From positions 1-62,989 of the forward strand of contig NZ_JBLJBV010000064.1 in assembly GCF_047638075.1 (NCBI RefSeq): a stretch of DNA of 62,989 nt, written 5' to 3'. Position numbers and translations under genes: made by a program. This document shows positions 25,039 through 33,787 of the stretch, in pieces (within the stretch, counting starts at the first letter, position 1; every line of letters starts with the position of its first letter). The notes beneath the pieces were generated by a model. The model saw only the letters and a program-made list of their open reading frames with translations, did not search any database and had not been told where the DNA came from. The stretch comes from UBA6197 sp047638075. GTDB lineage: Bacteria > Pseudomonadota > Alphaproteobacteria > Rhodobacterales > Rhodobacteraceae.

Positions 25039-25614
25039 ATGAGCGGTGACGATCATCCTGACATCTTGTCAGACCTGTCGGATCTGGACTTCGTCCGCCA
25101 CCTTCTGGCCGACCTACATGACGACTTGCCCGAGAAGGTCGGTCGTTTCCGAATGCTGACAGATCTTGGCGGCCAGATGGGGCGCTCCGGCACGATGATC
25201 TACGGTGGGTATGCGTCGTACCATGCTTGGGTGGAGGCGCGCTCTTCATTCGTGCACGGCAATTTCGTGGCTACGATCCTGCTGTGCCAAGGGCTGGCAG
25301 AGCACTTGCTTGCCGCCTATCTGCACGCGGGCCTATTGGTTGAAAACATCCCCGAACGCATCCAGTTCGCCGACACGCTACGCCGCTGCAGGGAGCGGGA
25401 CGTGGTATCTGACCATGATGTCGCGGACCTTCGACGCATGATGGATCTGCGGAATCCGCTGTCGCATTTCCGGCATGTCGACGACGGCAGCAATCTTGAC
25501 CGCCGAACTATAGATACGGGCGCATCTGCCGAGGAGCTGCTGCGCCGTGACGCTGTCTTTTGCATTGGCCTCGTCGTGACCATCCTCGCGAAACCTGCCT
25601 TTCGGCTGGGTTGA
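25039..25614 (+). CDS. HEPN-like protein of the defence cluster
   Basis: 191 residues, predicted all-helical and soluble. The segment LRRMMDLRNPLSHFRHVDD contains R-X4-H (RNPLSH), the signature of HEPN ribonucleases, about residue 139. It starts two bases after the hsdS stop, so it is coupled to it. HEPN proteins occur as toxins or effector RNases in defence loci. I know no named family for this one. Function as an RNase is inferred from one motif and context. Confidence 0.55.
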   Translation: MSGDDHPDILSDLSDLDFVRHLLADLHDDLPEKVGRFRMLTDLGGQMGRSGTMIYGGYASYHAWVEARSSFVHGNFVATILLCQGLAEHLLAAYLHAGLLVENIPERIQFADTLRRCRERDVVSDHDVADLRRMMDLRNPLSHFRHVDDGSNLDRRTIDTGASAEELLRRDAVFCIGLVVTILAKPAFRLG

Positions 25615-25635
25615 CCGGCAGGACCGCATCGGGTT

Positions 25636-26544
25636 TTACCGCTCCGCCCGCTTTTTTGGTGGAGTGATGCGATCACCCTTGATGAGAATGTGGTCGGCGA
25701 TCTTGTAACCGAGCGGGTGAGGCCCGGCCCAAAGCATGTAGTAGATGGGAACGCCCCGTGTGTTCCGAACGATGCTTGGCGTTGCCGCGTGGCCAAACAG
25801 GGTCTTCAATCGGCTGACATAAAAATCAAGAAGCCGCTTGGCAGCGTCATCGACCTTGTGGCGGGTCGTGTCACCGAAAAGATCCGTCCGGTCAGCGTAA
25901 ACAAGGCTCTCCCAAGCAGTCCCGCCGAAGCAACCATTAAGTCCGGCGCGCCAGTTGTCGGGTATGTCGCCAGAGCGGGTGATCAGCCTGTTTATCGCCA
26001 TGCCAAGGGGAAAGTTGATGATGACCTCGAACTTCTTGGTCCCTCCAAGTGCTTCGAGGGTTTTCCAGTCGAGGTGCGGGCCATAAGGATCAAGGAAAGC
26101 GACGCCCTTGGTGTTTCTGCCATTCAACCGCGGCGCCAACTCCTGAATCAACGCGTTGGCGTCCCCGACCTTGACGCTGATTTTGCGGCCCGGATATTCG
26201 GCCCGAAGGTCTTCGAGAAGTGCAGCCCGCCCAGCGTCTGCATCAAAGAAATGGTATTGAGAGAACGGGTTCTGCAAGGCGAGGGCCCTGTGCGGCGAGC
26301 CTTCGATGAACTGCTGCTCAGCTTTTACGAATTCATCGTCGAGGAGCTGCAAATCCTCTTCATCCGCGCCTTCCCAGGCAGTGCGGACCTTCGACCGGCC
26401 CGCACCAGCGAACGCGTCGATGTAGATCAGTTCGAACGGCTGCTTCTTGAGCGCCAAGGTATAGGCATGAAGATAGGCTTCAAGACCATCGAGCTTTTGT
26501 CGTGCCCAAGGTCCTACAGTGTTCTCAATATGAGATTTTTTCAA
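25636..26544 (-). CDS. tcmP: Three-Cys-motif partner protein TcmP
   Basis: 302 residues. The N-terminal YIDAFAGAGRS resembles a SAM-binding motif I; VAFLDPYGPHLDWKTLEAL resembles the catalytic DPPY-type motif of amino-methyltransferases. IINFPLGMAINRLI is typical of TcmP proteins. Encoded next to a DUF5131 (Gp37/Gp68) gene on the same strand, 27 bases apart, the pairing after which TcmP is named. Biochemical role is unproven; a nucleic-acid methyltransferase is my inference. Confidence 0.8.
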   Translation of the reverse strand: MKKSHIENTVGPWARQKLDGLEAYLHAYTLALKKQPFELIYIDAFAGAGRSKVRTAWEGADEEDLQLLDDEFVKAEQQFIEGSPHRALALQNPFSQYHFFDADAGRAALLEDLRAEYPGRKISVKVGDANALIQELAPRLNGRNTKGVAFLDPYGPHLDWKTLEALGGTKKFEVIINFPLGMAINRLITRSGDIPDNWRAGLNGCFGGTAWESLVYADRTDLFGDTTRHKVDDAAKRLLDFYVSRLKTLFGHAATPSIVRNTRGVPIYYMLWAGPHPLGYKIADHILIKGDRITPPKKRAER

Positions 26545-26571
26545 TGATCACGGCGCTCCATCGCAATTGGG

Positions 26572-27330
26572 TCATGCTGAAATCTGGTCGAGGATTGGTT
26601 TTGGGACGATCTGCCAGGGAAAGCCGTTCCACTCTTCGCCGTCGAGCAAACGCCCACCTGACTTCGGCCGTGCGCCGCCCCACTGTTTGAAAAAGAACGC
26701 CACCTCGTCACGGTCGCAGATGTCTCGCAGCTCGCGAGCCCAAACTTCCTCCATGGGCCGCGCCCGGGGACCGCTTTCACCTCCGACGATGGCCCACGCG
26801 ATCCCTCGCAGATTGACATCGCCGATCGCCCCGAGCAGCGGTTCAAACGAGATGAAGCGGGCATCAGAGTTGATCTGTTTCAGATGTTCGATACGGCTGG
26901 TGTGTGCGGCGTCCTCAACCGAGACGCCTAGCCAGATGTGGCGTGGGACTGGCCCGCCGTCATACCGCGTCCGGATATAGTTGCGCATGAGCGAACTGCG
27001 CTTGGTCAGAACCTGATAGACATGCCAATCCGCGTGCTCCATGGCGTCGAACACTTGGTCTATGTATGCGCGATCGATTTCCTTGTGGAAGAGGTCGCTC
27101 ATCGAGTTCACGAAAATCATGCGCGGCTTTTTCCAAAGCGCTGGCTGTCGTAGCCTTGATGGCCACAGTTTCAGGTCGAAGCCTTGTTCGTACGGATGCC
27201 CCGGAATTCCACGCCAGCGCTCCGCGAAACGCTCTGCGTAACAGTTGTCACATCCCGGACCAACTTTGGTGCAGCCCGTGACCGGGTTCCAAGTTGCGTC
27301 TGTCCACTCGATCTCCGACTTCTGCGCCAA
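26572..27330 (-). CDS. DUF5131 / phage Gp37-Gp68 family protein
   Basis: 252 residues beginning MAQKSEIEWTDATWNPVTGC; the three-Cys motif is GCTKVGPGCDNCYAE (residues about 19-33), spaced like a radical-SAM iron-sulfur site. Further family blocks are FVNSMSDLFH, WHVYQVLTKR, WLGVSVED, FISFEPLLG and AIVGGESG. Found in phages and mobile elements; nearly always beside tcmP. The pair probably forms one enzyme system acting on nucleic acid, but no activity is established to my knowledge. Confidence 0.88.
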   Translation of the reverse strand: MAQKSEIEWTDATWNPVTGCTKVGPGCDNCYAERFAERWRGIPGHPYEQGFDLKLWPSRLRQPALWKKPRMIFVNSMSDLFHKEIDRAYIDQVFDAMEHADWHVYQVLTKRSSLMRNYIRTRYDGGPVPRHIWLGVSVEDAAHTSRIEHLKQINSDARFISFEPLLGAIGDVNLRGIAWAIVGGESGPRARPMEEVWARELRDICDRDEVAFFFKQWGGARPKSGGRLLDGEEWNGFPWQIVPKPILDQISA

Positions 27331-27567
27331 CTGCTCGCCTCATGCTTTTTCGACATCGTAGCACGAGCTTGGCACAGCACAAAGCGCGAACGGATGTAGC
27401 GTTGTCATTTGGAAGCCAGAGTGGATTCACGGCCAACGCAGCTCTACTGTTCGATCTCGGTTCCGTCCGGCATCCGGATGACCTTGCGAAACTATCGAGA
27501 CGCACTGTTCCAATTAATGTTGCCACGCCAATGCTTTAACGCTGATAACCGGAATGGCTGCGGTTAA

Positions 27568-27720
27568 CAGGTCCGGAGAATAGCGGCCCGGAGAGAACGC
27601 TTCCGGGCCTCATGCAACCTAAGCCGGTTAACAGCCCGACCCGCATAACCCCCGAAAACAACGGAAAAATCCGGCCGCAGCCGGATCGGGAGAACGCTTT
27701 TGGGATGGCAAGTGGCGGAG
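27568..27720. repeat. att-like repeat, right copy, adjoining tRNA-Ser
   Basis: Counterpart of 11960-12115 (blocks listed there). Here it runs directly into the tRNA-Ser CCA end. Region 12.1-27.6 kb between the two copies holds only accessory genes, which fits an integrated island whose ends are these repeats. No integrase gene remains in between. Confidence 0.6.
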
Positions 27721-27802
27721 CCGAAGGGATTCGAACCCTCGAGACCCTTCCGGGCCTGCACCCTTAGCAGGGGTGTGCCTTCGACCACTCGGCCACAGCT
27801 CC
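27713..27802 (-). tRNA. tRNA-Ser(GCU)
   Basis: 90 nt on the minus strand with encoded CCA. Acceptor GGAGCUG pairs CGGCUCC. D-arm GGCCGAGUGGUCGAAGGC; anticodon loop CUGCUAA gives GCU, decoding AGC/AGU. The long variable arm of a class II tRNA follows, then the T-loop GGUUCGAAUCC. Its 3' end faces the accessory region, a common island attachment site. Confidence 0.95.
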
Positions 27803-28334
27803 GCCGATGGGTATATCCGGGCCGGTTACGGGTTTACAAGGTCAAATCCGCATCAAAACGACCTAACCATCAGGGAGAGCGCCCCAGGGCGTGTGGTTTG
27901 TGGCGGTGACGCATGCAACTGGGTGAAAGACAGCGATTCGCTGTCACCGTGAACGTTACCGGAAAGATCCATTTTGCTGGCTTCGGCAACCTTGTCAGAC
28001 GGACCCTCAGGGGCAGATGTTTGCCTACCGCGCCGCTTTGCGGTCGCCCCGATCATACGTCATTGGCGGCCAAGAAGCGGCAAGGTCGCACCTGTCGCGT
28101 TTGGGGGGGCGTCAATGCCGCGGGGTCATCGAGCCTTACCGACCGCCAGTTTGGGCAGGGCGGCCGGGTTGCGCCTTTCGTGGCAAGCCGATCCGACCGA
28201 TGAGCGCCGGATTGTACGGGGTTAGCAGTATCAGTCTGGGGGCTGCAATGATCTGCCTCAATGACAATGCAAATTCTTCCGTTCATCCTTTTGCAAACCC
28301 AATACCTAAAAGTCGTTTCTCATGGGGGATCAGT
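27803..28334. other. Intergenic region between tRNA-Ser and cytochrome gene
   Basis: No supported gene. Short open frames are Arg/Pro-rich shadows. The first part should hold the tRNA promoter (minus strand) and the last part the promoter of the multihaem cytochrome (plus strand). Confidence 0.5.
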
Positions 28335-29444
28335 ATGCGTTGGCCAACCGGAACTTCAGTGCTTTTTATTGTCTTGTGCGGCTTTGTTGCGGGCGGGCAA
28401 CCTACGACCGCACAAGAAAGGAAAAAGCCCGATCTGGCAAAGATCACAGAGGCGTGGCTGGCATCGCCCCACGCTGACCGAAGCGCGGAAGCCTTCAACC
28501 ACTGGAACGACGAAGAGGCGCGCGTGGTGCCGGGTGAATGTGCGACCTGCCACACCAGCCGCGGAATCATCGACTATCTGGGCACGGATCTGCGTGCGGT
28601 AAATGTGATCGACCAGCCGCAACCCCTTGGCTCGACAGTGGACTGTGTCACCTGCCACAACCCCAAATCCATGGCGCTGCAAAGCGTGGTTTTTCCCTCT
28701 GGGGCACATGTCGATGGTTTGGGCAAAGAGGCGATCTGCTCTACCTGTCATCAGGGTCGCGCCTCGGGGGCGGACGTTACGGCGGCGGTTGCGGGGCGCG
28801 AGGATGACGTGGTTGCAAGTGATCTGAGCTTTATCAACATTCATTACCGGGCCGCGGCGGCAACCCAGATGGGAAGCGTGGCGGCCGGTGGCTATCAGTA
28901 TGACGGCAAGGCTTATGCCGGCAAATTCATCCATGTGAAGGATGAACCCTCTACCTGCCTGTCATGCCACAGCCAGCACAGCCTTAAGCCCAAACCTGTG
29001 GATAGCTGCGCAAGTTGCCACAAGGGGGCTGCCAAATACTCTGACATTCGCAGCACCGCGCTTGACGTGACGGGCACGGGCGACACGGGGCAAGGCATCG
29101 CCCATTCGGTCGCCACATTGCACGGCATGTTGGGCGTGGCGATACAGAAATACGCGGCCGAGGTGGCGGGAATGCCCGTTGTTTACGACCCTCACGCCTT
29201 CCCCTATTTCTTTATCGACACAGATGGGGACGGCCTGGTGACCCCCGGCGAGGCGATCTTTCCAAACCGCTATCAAAACTGGACGCCGCGGCTGCTGAAA
29301 GCGGCCTATAACTACCAGTTCATCGCCAAGGATCCCGGCGCCTATACCCATAATCCGCAGTACGCGATCCAGTTGTTGCAAGACAGCATCGCAGATCTGG
29401 GCACTGCGGTTGCGCTGGATATGACAGGGATGGCTCGGCCCTGA
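28335..29444 (+). CDS. Pentahaem c-type cytochrome with an EF-hand loop
   Basis: 369 residues, signal peptide to TTAQ. Five CxxCH haem sites: CATCH, CVTCH, CSTCH, CLSCH, CASCH, all within residues about 55-235. The C-terminal third has no haem but has a textbook EF-hand calcium loop, DTDGDGLVTPGE (near residue 295). Periplasmic electron carrier or reductase subunit. The oppositely oriented ApbE-flavoreductase-PepSY operon ends 10 bases away, suggesting a linked redox function. Start at 28335 chosen for the signal peptide; the frame is open far upstream. Confidence 0.88.
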   Translation: MRWPTGTSVLFIVLCGFVAGGQPTTAQERKKPDLAKITEAWLASPHADRSAEAFNHWNDEEARVVPGECATCHTSRGIIDYLGTDLRAVNVIDQPQPLGSTVDCVTCHNPKSMALQSVVFPSGAHVDGLGKEAICSTCHQGRASGADVTAAVAGREDDVVASDLSFINIHYRAAAATQMGSVAAGGYQYDGKAYAGKFIHVKDEPSTCLSCHSQHSLKPKPVDSCASCHKGAAKYSDIRSTALDVTGTGDTGQGIAHSVATLHGMLGVAIQKYAAEVAGMPVVYDPHAFPYFFIDTDGDGLVTPGEAIFPNRYQNWTPRLLKAAYNYQFIAKDPGAYTHNPQYAIQLLQDSIADLGTAVALDMTGMARP

Positions 29445-29454
29445 GCGGACGCAA

Positions 29455-30426
29455 TCAAAAGCCGTGGGCGATGTCCGCTTTGGGGGCAAACACACCGCCC
29501 GCGGCCACGGCATGGGCAAGGCCGGTATCATCGCGCACCAGAAATAATGCGTCGATCCCCAACTGTCGCGCCAGGGCCGCCCCGGCTTTGGCGCCCAAAA
29601 CCAGCAGTGCGGTGGCCCAGGCATCGGCCTCGGCGCAGGTCGGGGCAATGACGCTGACCGAGGCAGGCGGCGCCAGCAGCGGCGCGCCCCTGCGCGGGTC
29701 CATCGTATGCGACAGGCGGTGGCCGTTTATGGTGACCCAGTGGCGATAATCCCCAGACGTCGCAACAGCGGCGTCATGCAGCGCAAGGATGGAGTGCGGC
29801 GCGCGGCGTGTTCGGTCGGGTGCCTCGATGGCGATGATCCACGCCGTGCCGTCGGGCCGCAAGCCCAAGGCGCGCATCTCTCCGTCAATGCCGACAAGGG
29901 CAGAGGTGATGCCGAAACCCCGAAGGCTCGCGGCCAGTCGGTCGGTGCCATAGCCCTTGGCGATCCCGTTCAGGTCTAGCGTGATGGGGCTGCGTTTGCA
30001 GACCCGCCCCGCCGCATCAAAGGCCAGCACCTCATGGGCGGGCGCGCGCCGCGCCATCATCGCCGCCCCGATCGCGTCGGGCACCGCCGCATCAGGCCCA
30101 AAGCCCCAGGCCCCGACGGCATCGCCCATGCCAATATCAAAAGCCCCCCCTGACGCCTGCCCTATTTTCAACGCAAGGTGCAAAACCTCACTCAAGCGCG
30201 CCGGAATTGCCACCCATTCACCGATGGGCGCCGCATTGAGGCGCATCAGGTCGCTGGTAGGGTTCCAAGTGGACATTTGCGCATCCACCTCGTTTACCGC
30301 CGCCTCCAGTGCGGCCTGAACCGGCACAGGGTCAAACCCCGGCGCTGCGTAAAACCGCGCTGACCAGCGTGTGCCCATGGTGGGACCGTTTAGTGCAATC
30401 TGTAGCGGCTTAGTAGACATCTTCAA
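29455..30426 (-). CDS. apbE: FAD:protein FMN transferase ApbE
   Basis: 323 residues. Motifs: GPTMGTRWSARFY near the N-terminus, FDIGMGDAVGAWGFGP, DLNGIAKGYGTDRLA, GIDGEMRALGL, and SHTMDPRRGAPL; all belong to ApbE. It attaches FMN covalently to Thr/Ser of partner proteins using FAD and magnesium. Overlaps the end of the flavoreductase gene upstream by 17 bases. No lipobox is seen, so it may be cytoplasmic, or exported in an unrecognised way. A likely flavinylation target is not obvious in the window. Confidence 0.92.
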   Translation of the reverse strand: MKMSTKPLQIALNGPTMGTRWSARFYAAPGFDPVPVQAALEAAVNEVDAQMSTWNPTSDLMRLNAAPIGEWVAIPARLSEVLHLALKIGQASGGAFDIGMGDAVGAWGFGPDAAVPDAIGAAMMARRAPAHEVLAFDAAGRVCKRSPITLDLNGIAKGYGTDRLAASLRGFGITSALVGIDGEMRALGLRPDGTAWIIAIEAPDRTRRAPHSILALHDAAVATSGDYRHWVTINGHRLSHTMDPRRGAPLLAPPASVSVIAPTCAEADAWATALLVLGAKAGAALARQLGIDALFLVRDDTGLAHAVAAGGVFAPKADIAHGF

Positions 30427-32614
30427 CGTAGCGCCCCTCTGCTTTCAGCATGATCGGCGTCAGCCCGACGGGGGCAAGAATATCCGTCAACGCCTCAGCG
30501 ACGCCGGCGGCCATCTGTCGCCCGCCGCAGACCATCACCCGCGCACCATTACAGATCAGCGCCGCCACCTCGGCCCTTTCGGCGCGCAGGGCGTCTTGCA
30601 CATAATGCGGCCTGGCACCGCGTGAGATGGCCGTGACCAGCCGGCTCAGGCGACCCCCGGCCTGCCAACCGCGAAAATCCCGCGCATAAAGAAAATCGCT
30701 TTGCGGATGGCGCATGCCAAAGAACAAAAGAACCGGGCGTTTTCGGGCATTGGCACGAATGAACCCCGCCAGCGGGCCAACACCGGTGCCCGCGCCGATC
30801 AAGATCAGCGGCTGACGGCCGGGCCCCGCGTGGAAGGTGGGGTTGGCACGCACGAAGGCCGCGACCCTGTCGCCCGGCTCAAGCGCCATAAGCTGGCCTG
30901 AACAAAGACCACCGGGCAGCTTTCTGACCACAATTTCAATGAAACCATCCCCCTGCCCCGACGCCAGCGAATAGAACCGCGCCAAGCTGGACCCTTGGGG
31001 AAGGATACCCAAAAGATCACCCGCCTGATAGCGCCCAAAGCCGCGCCCAGTCAGGCGGTGCCATAGCGAAACCTGCGGCAAGGCAAAGCGCAAGATTGCG
31101 GTGGGCGCCTGCACTTCGGCCCCGTAGTCGCGGCGGCTGATCAGCGTCAAGGACCGCGATTGCGGCACTACGGGTTGGTGGGTCAACTCAAGCCCGATCC
31201 CCAACGCCGCACCAAGCGCATGGCCCCAGCGCGCAAAATCCTGGGGGGACTGACGGTCCACCGTATCGAAGGGCAAAAGCTGTTGCCAGCCCTTGGCCTC
31301 GGCCGCGGCGCAGACCATTTTGGCAAAGCTGCAATAGGCGGGAAAACTACGATCCCCAAACCCAAGCACCGCCAGCGGCATTGCCGGGGCGCTGGCAAAC
31401 CGCGCGAACCGGTCCAGAAAACCCCTGGCCGAGGCGGGCGTATCCCCATTGCCATAGGTCGCGGCCAGCACAATGATGCGTTCGGCGCGGGTGTAGCGTT
31501 TTGGATCAAAAGCCGACATCGGGGCGGCATGAACGCTTTGCCCGGCTCGTGTCAGGGCGCGGTGCAGCGTTGCGGCAAAGCCCCAAGTGCTCCCCCCCTC
31601 AGAGCCGATCAGCAGGATGGTTTGCGCCTGCCCGGCAGGCCGGTTGCCCCGGATTTTCGGCCTGCCACGCCGTCCGGTCACCCAGATCAAAACGCCCGTC
31701 ACCCCCAAAAGCGGCACCGCAAGCGCCATCAGCCCCAGCACCAACCCCAGCGTCGCAGCCCCCTGCCCCGTATGCAGCATCTGCATGGTTTGCGACGCCC
31801 GCGCCCACCCCGTCAGATCAGCCCAGCCCAACAGCGCACCGGTGCCTTGATCAATATATCCGGTGCCGCGGTCGGTCTTGAGCGTAAAGATGTCACTGGC
31901 ATCCCCGGGATAGGGAAAGCTCAGCGCGCGTAGCGCTGTTGCAGGGGTCTGGGTCAGCAGCGCAATGGCGGCAGGGGCCATGCCGCTTTGGCCGCTTGGC
32001 TCTGCGTATGTCGGAGCGCCGTTGTCATCGGGCAAAAGATCAAAGGTAGAGGCGGTCATCCACAGGGCTGTGAGCGATGAAAACATAAGGCCGATAACGG
32101 CGATGCGCGCGATTTCCACATGCAATCTGGCGTGGGTCGACCCGCGCACCGGCGCAAACCAGTGCCGCAACCCGCCCATGCGCCGCGCCACAAGGACCGC
32201 CCCGGACCCTGCCAGCACCAGCATCAGTGCCGCGGCAACAGCCATGGCAATTCGACCGCCATCGCCCAAAAACAGAGAACGGTGCAGGTTCGTCAGCCAG
32301 CGCTCAAACGGGTCTGGATCTGCCGAGGCAACCCCCCGACCCGTCGCAGGGTCGATGATCGCCGCCCCCGGCGTGCCGTCCACAAACCAATAGGCTGTGA
32401 TCTGCCCTGAGGGCGCGCGGCGGATCTGCTCGACCCCCGGATAAGCGGACTGGATACGCGCCACAAGATCAGCCACGGACAGGTCCACCGCAGCCTGCGG
32501 TGCCGATAGACGCTCTGCTGCGGCAAACACCGATAGTGCCGCCCCGCTAAGCGCCAGCACGGCAAGCAGGGCCAGGACCAGCAACCCTGGCCAGCGGTGT
32601 AAAAGTCGGGTCAT
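30410..32614 (-). CDS. PepSY-TM / flavodoxin / FNR membrane reductase
   Basis: 734 residues. The N half has four membrane helices with PepSY repeats between (LVARIQSAYPGVEQIRRAP). Then a flavodoxin-like domain (LLIGSEGGSTWGFAATLH, ATYGNGDTPASARGF) at about 330-460, and a ferredoxin-NADP reductase-like domain (ARFYSLASGQ, LIGAGTGVGPLAGFIRANA, VMVCGGRQMAAGVAEAL) to the end. The order of soluble domains equals sulfite reductase alpha subunit. It should move electrons from NADPH through FAD and FMN into the membrane. Neighbours ApbE, DUF2271 and PepSY are its usual companions. Confidence 0.88.
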   Translation of the reverse strand: MTRLLHRWPGLLVLALLAVLALSGAALSVFAAAERLSAPQAAVDLSVADLVARIQSAYPGVEQIRRAPSGQITAYWFVDGTPGAAIIDPATGRGVASADPDPFERWLTNLHRSLFLGDGGRIAMAVAAALMLVLAGSGAVLVARRMGGLRHWFAPVRGSTHARLHVEIARIAVIGLMFSSLTALWMTASTFDLLPDDNGAPTYAEPSGQSGMAPAAIALLTQTPATALRALSFPYPGDASDIFTLKTDRGTGYIDQGTGALLGWADLTGWARASQTMQMLHTGQGAATLGLVLGLMALAVPLLGVTGVLIWVTGRRGRPKIRGNRPAGQAQTILLIGSEGGSTWGFAATLHRALTRAGQSVHAAPMSAFDPKRYTRAERIIVLAATYGNGDTPASARGFLDRFARFASAPAMPLAVLGFGDRSFPAYCSFAKMVCAAAEAKGWQQLLPFDTVDRQSPQDFARWGHALGAALGIGLELTHQPVVPQSRSLTLISRRDYGAEVQAPTAILRFALPQVSLWHRLTGRGFGRYQAGDLLGILPQGSSLARFYSLASGQGDGFIEIVVRKLPGGLCSGQLMALEPGDRVAAFVRANPTFHAGPGRQPLILIGAGTGVGPLAGFIRANARKRPVLLFFGMRHPQSDFLYARDFRGWQAGGRLSRLVTAISRGARPHYVQDALRAERAEVAALICNGARVMVCGGRQMAAGVAEALTDILAPVGLTPIMLKAEGRYVEDVY

Positions 32615-32628
32615 GGCCCTGCCCTTCC

Positions 32629-33099
32629 TTACATGTTGTAACTGAAGTTGGCGATGTAGCGACGCCCGCGCACCACGGCCCCTGCCCCGGTGGTCGTCAA
32701 CGGCACGGCAATCTCATTGGGGCTGTCGCGCATCTCTTCAACCGCGGCGTCGATATGAAGCGTATAGCCCGCATCAAACAGCGCATCGGCCAGATCCAGC
32801 GTAATCTCCAACGTTCGGCCCGCGCCCACACTGGCCCCGGTAATACCGTTGATCTGGGCCGGATCCCCACCGGTGGCACGATACCAGTCGCTCATATGTT
32901 CGTAGTATTTCGACTTTTCACCCGCCACCCAAAGCGTGCCCGCATAGGCCCCCGATGGACCCGTGACATAAAGCGCAAGATAGGCGCCATCGCCACCATA
33001 GCCCTGCAATTGGGTGGAAAGCGTGATTGGCCGCGCAATGGCCAAGCCAGGAAGGGTCAGCGCCGTTGTCAGCGCCAAGGTTGCAAGAAGCGTTTTCAT
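32629..33099 (-). CDS. DUF2271 exported protein
   Basis: 156 residues with a signal peptide (LLATLALTTALTLPGLAIA). The DUF2271 body contains YLALYVTGPSGAYAGTLWV and TGASVGAGRTLEITLDLADA, a beta-rich fold. It ends close to the flavoreductase start on the same strand. DUF2271 genes recur with PepSY and ApbE genes, so a shared periplasmic redox or metal-handling role is likely but unproven. Confidence 0.85.
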   Translation of the reverse strand: MKTLLATLALTTALTLPGLAIARPITLSTQLQGYGGDGAYLALYVTGPSGAYAGTLWVAGEKSKYYEHMSDWYRATGGDPAQINGITGASVGAGRTLEITLDLADALFDAGYTLHIDAAVEEMRDSPNEIAVPLTTTGAGAVVRGRRYIANFSYNM

Positions 33100-33135
33100 T
33101 GGGTCTGCCTTTTTAATCCGGGATGGTGTTCAGGA

Positions 33136-33525
33136 TCATTTCACCTGAACCTTTGGCGGCGCACCGTTCCCCAAAAGCGGGTCAGGCGGGGTTGCAGGGG
33201 TCAGGGCGCCCGCATCATTCTTGCGGTCGCGGCTTCGGTGATCCCTGTCACCGTCGTCATCCTTGTATTTCATCTTGATCACCCGAAGCGTTGCCGGGTC
33301 GATCTTGGCCTTGATCTCGCGGCCAGTGGCATCGCGGCCCTTGATCTCATAGCAGCCATCGTCAATCTTGATCCGGCGCAGGGTCCAACCCTTATCGCGG
33401 GCCAATTGCTCTACCGCCGCGCGCGGCTGCCAGTTTGCCAGCGGCACCGAGCAATCATCATCGGCAAACGCCATACCCGCCGGAATGGCCGCGATGAGGG
33501 CCAAAACAGTCAGTGTCTTTTTCAT
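33136..33525 (-). CDS. PepSY domain exported protein
   Basis: 129 residues. Signal peptide KKTLTVLALIAAIPAGMAFA, then a PepSY-like core (AVEQLARDKGWTLRRIKIDD, CYEIKGRDATGREIKAKIDP), then a low-complexity charged stretch DDDGDRDHRSRDRKND. First gene of the operon running to apbE. The Asp/His-rich stretch could bind metal. Start at 33525 is preferred; the ORF extends ten codons upstream without signal features. Confidence 0.8.
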   Translation of the reverse strand: MKKTLTVLALIAAIPAGMAFADDDCSVPLANWQPRAAVEQLARDKGWTLRRIKIDDGCYEIKGRDATGREIKAKIDPATLRVIKMKYKDDDGDRDHRSRDRKNDAGALTPATPPDPLLGNGAPPKVQVK

Positions 33526-33787
33526 TGGGGTCTCCTTTCCAATTGATCCGGTCAATCTATCGGCAGCACCTGATGGATGGCTGACGTTGCGATATTTTTT
33601 GCGTCAGCCTGCTGTCAGGAAGCGCGCAAACAAAAGGCCAACAATCACAGTCGGCCTCAGGTTGATGTGTCTGCGCGGCAAGGTCGCCCGTTTCACCCTG
33701 CCGTTTTCAGCTCTGCCGTCGGCTTTAGACGCGGTGCCACCCCGATCATCGGATGGCGCCAGGGCCAGAACGCAGCCCCGGACCATT

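Noticed and set aside
28017..28334. Upstream extension of the pentahaem cytochrome frame
   Set aside because: Arg/Pro-rich sequence without signal features; the ATG at 28335 begins a proper signal peptide.
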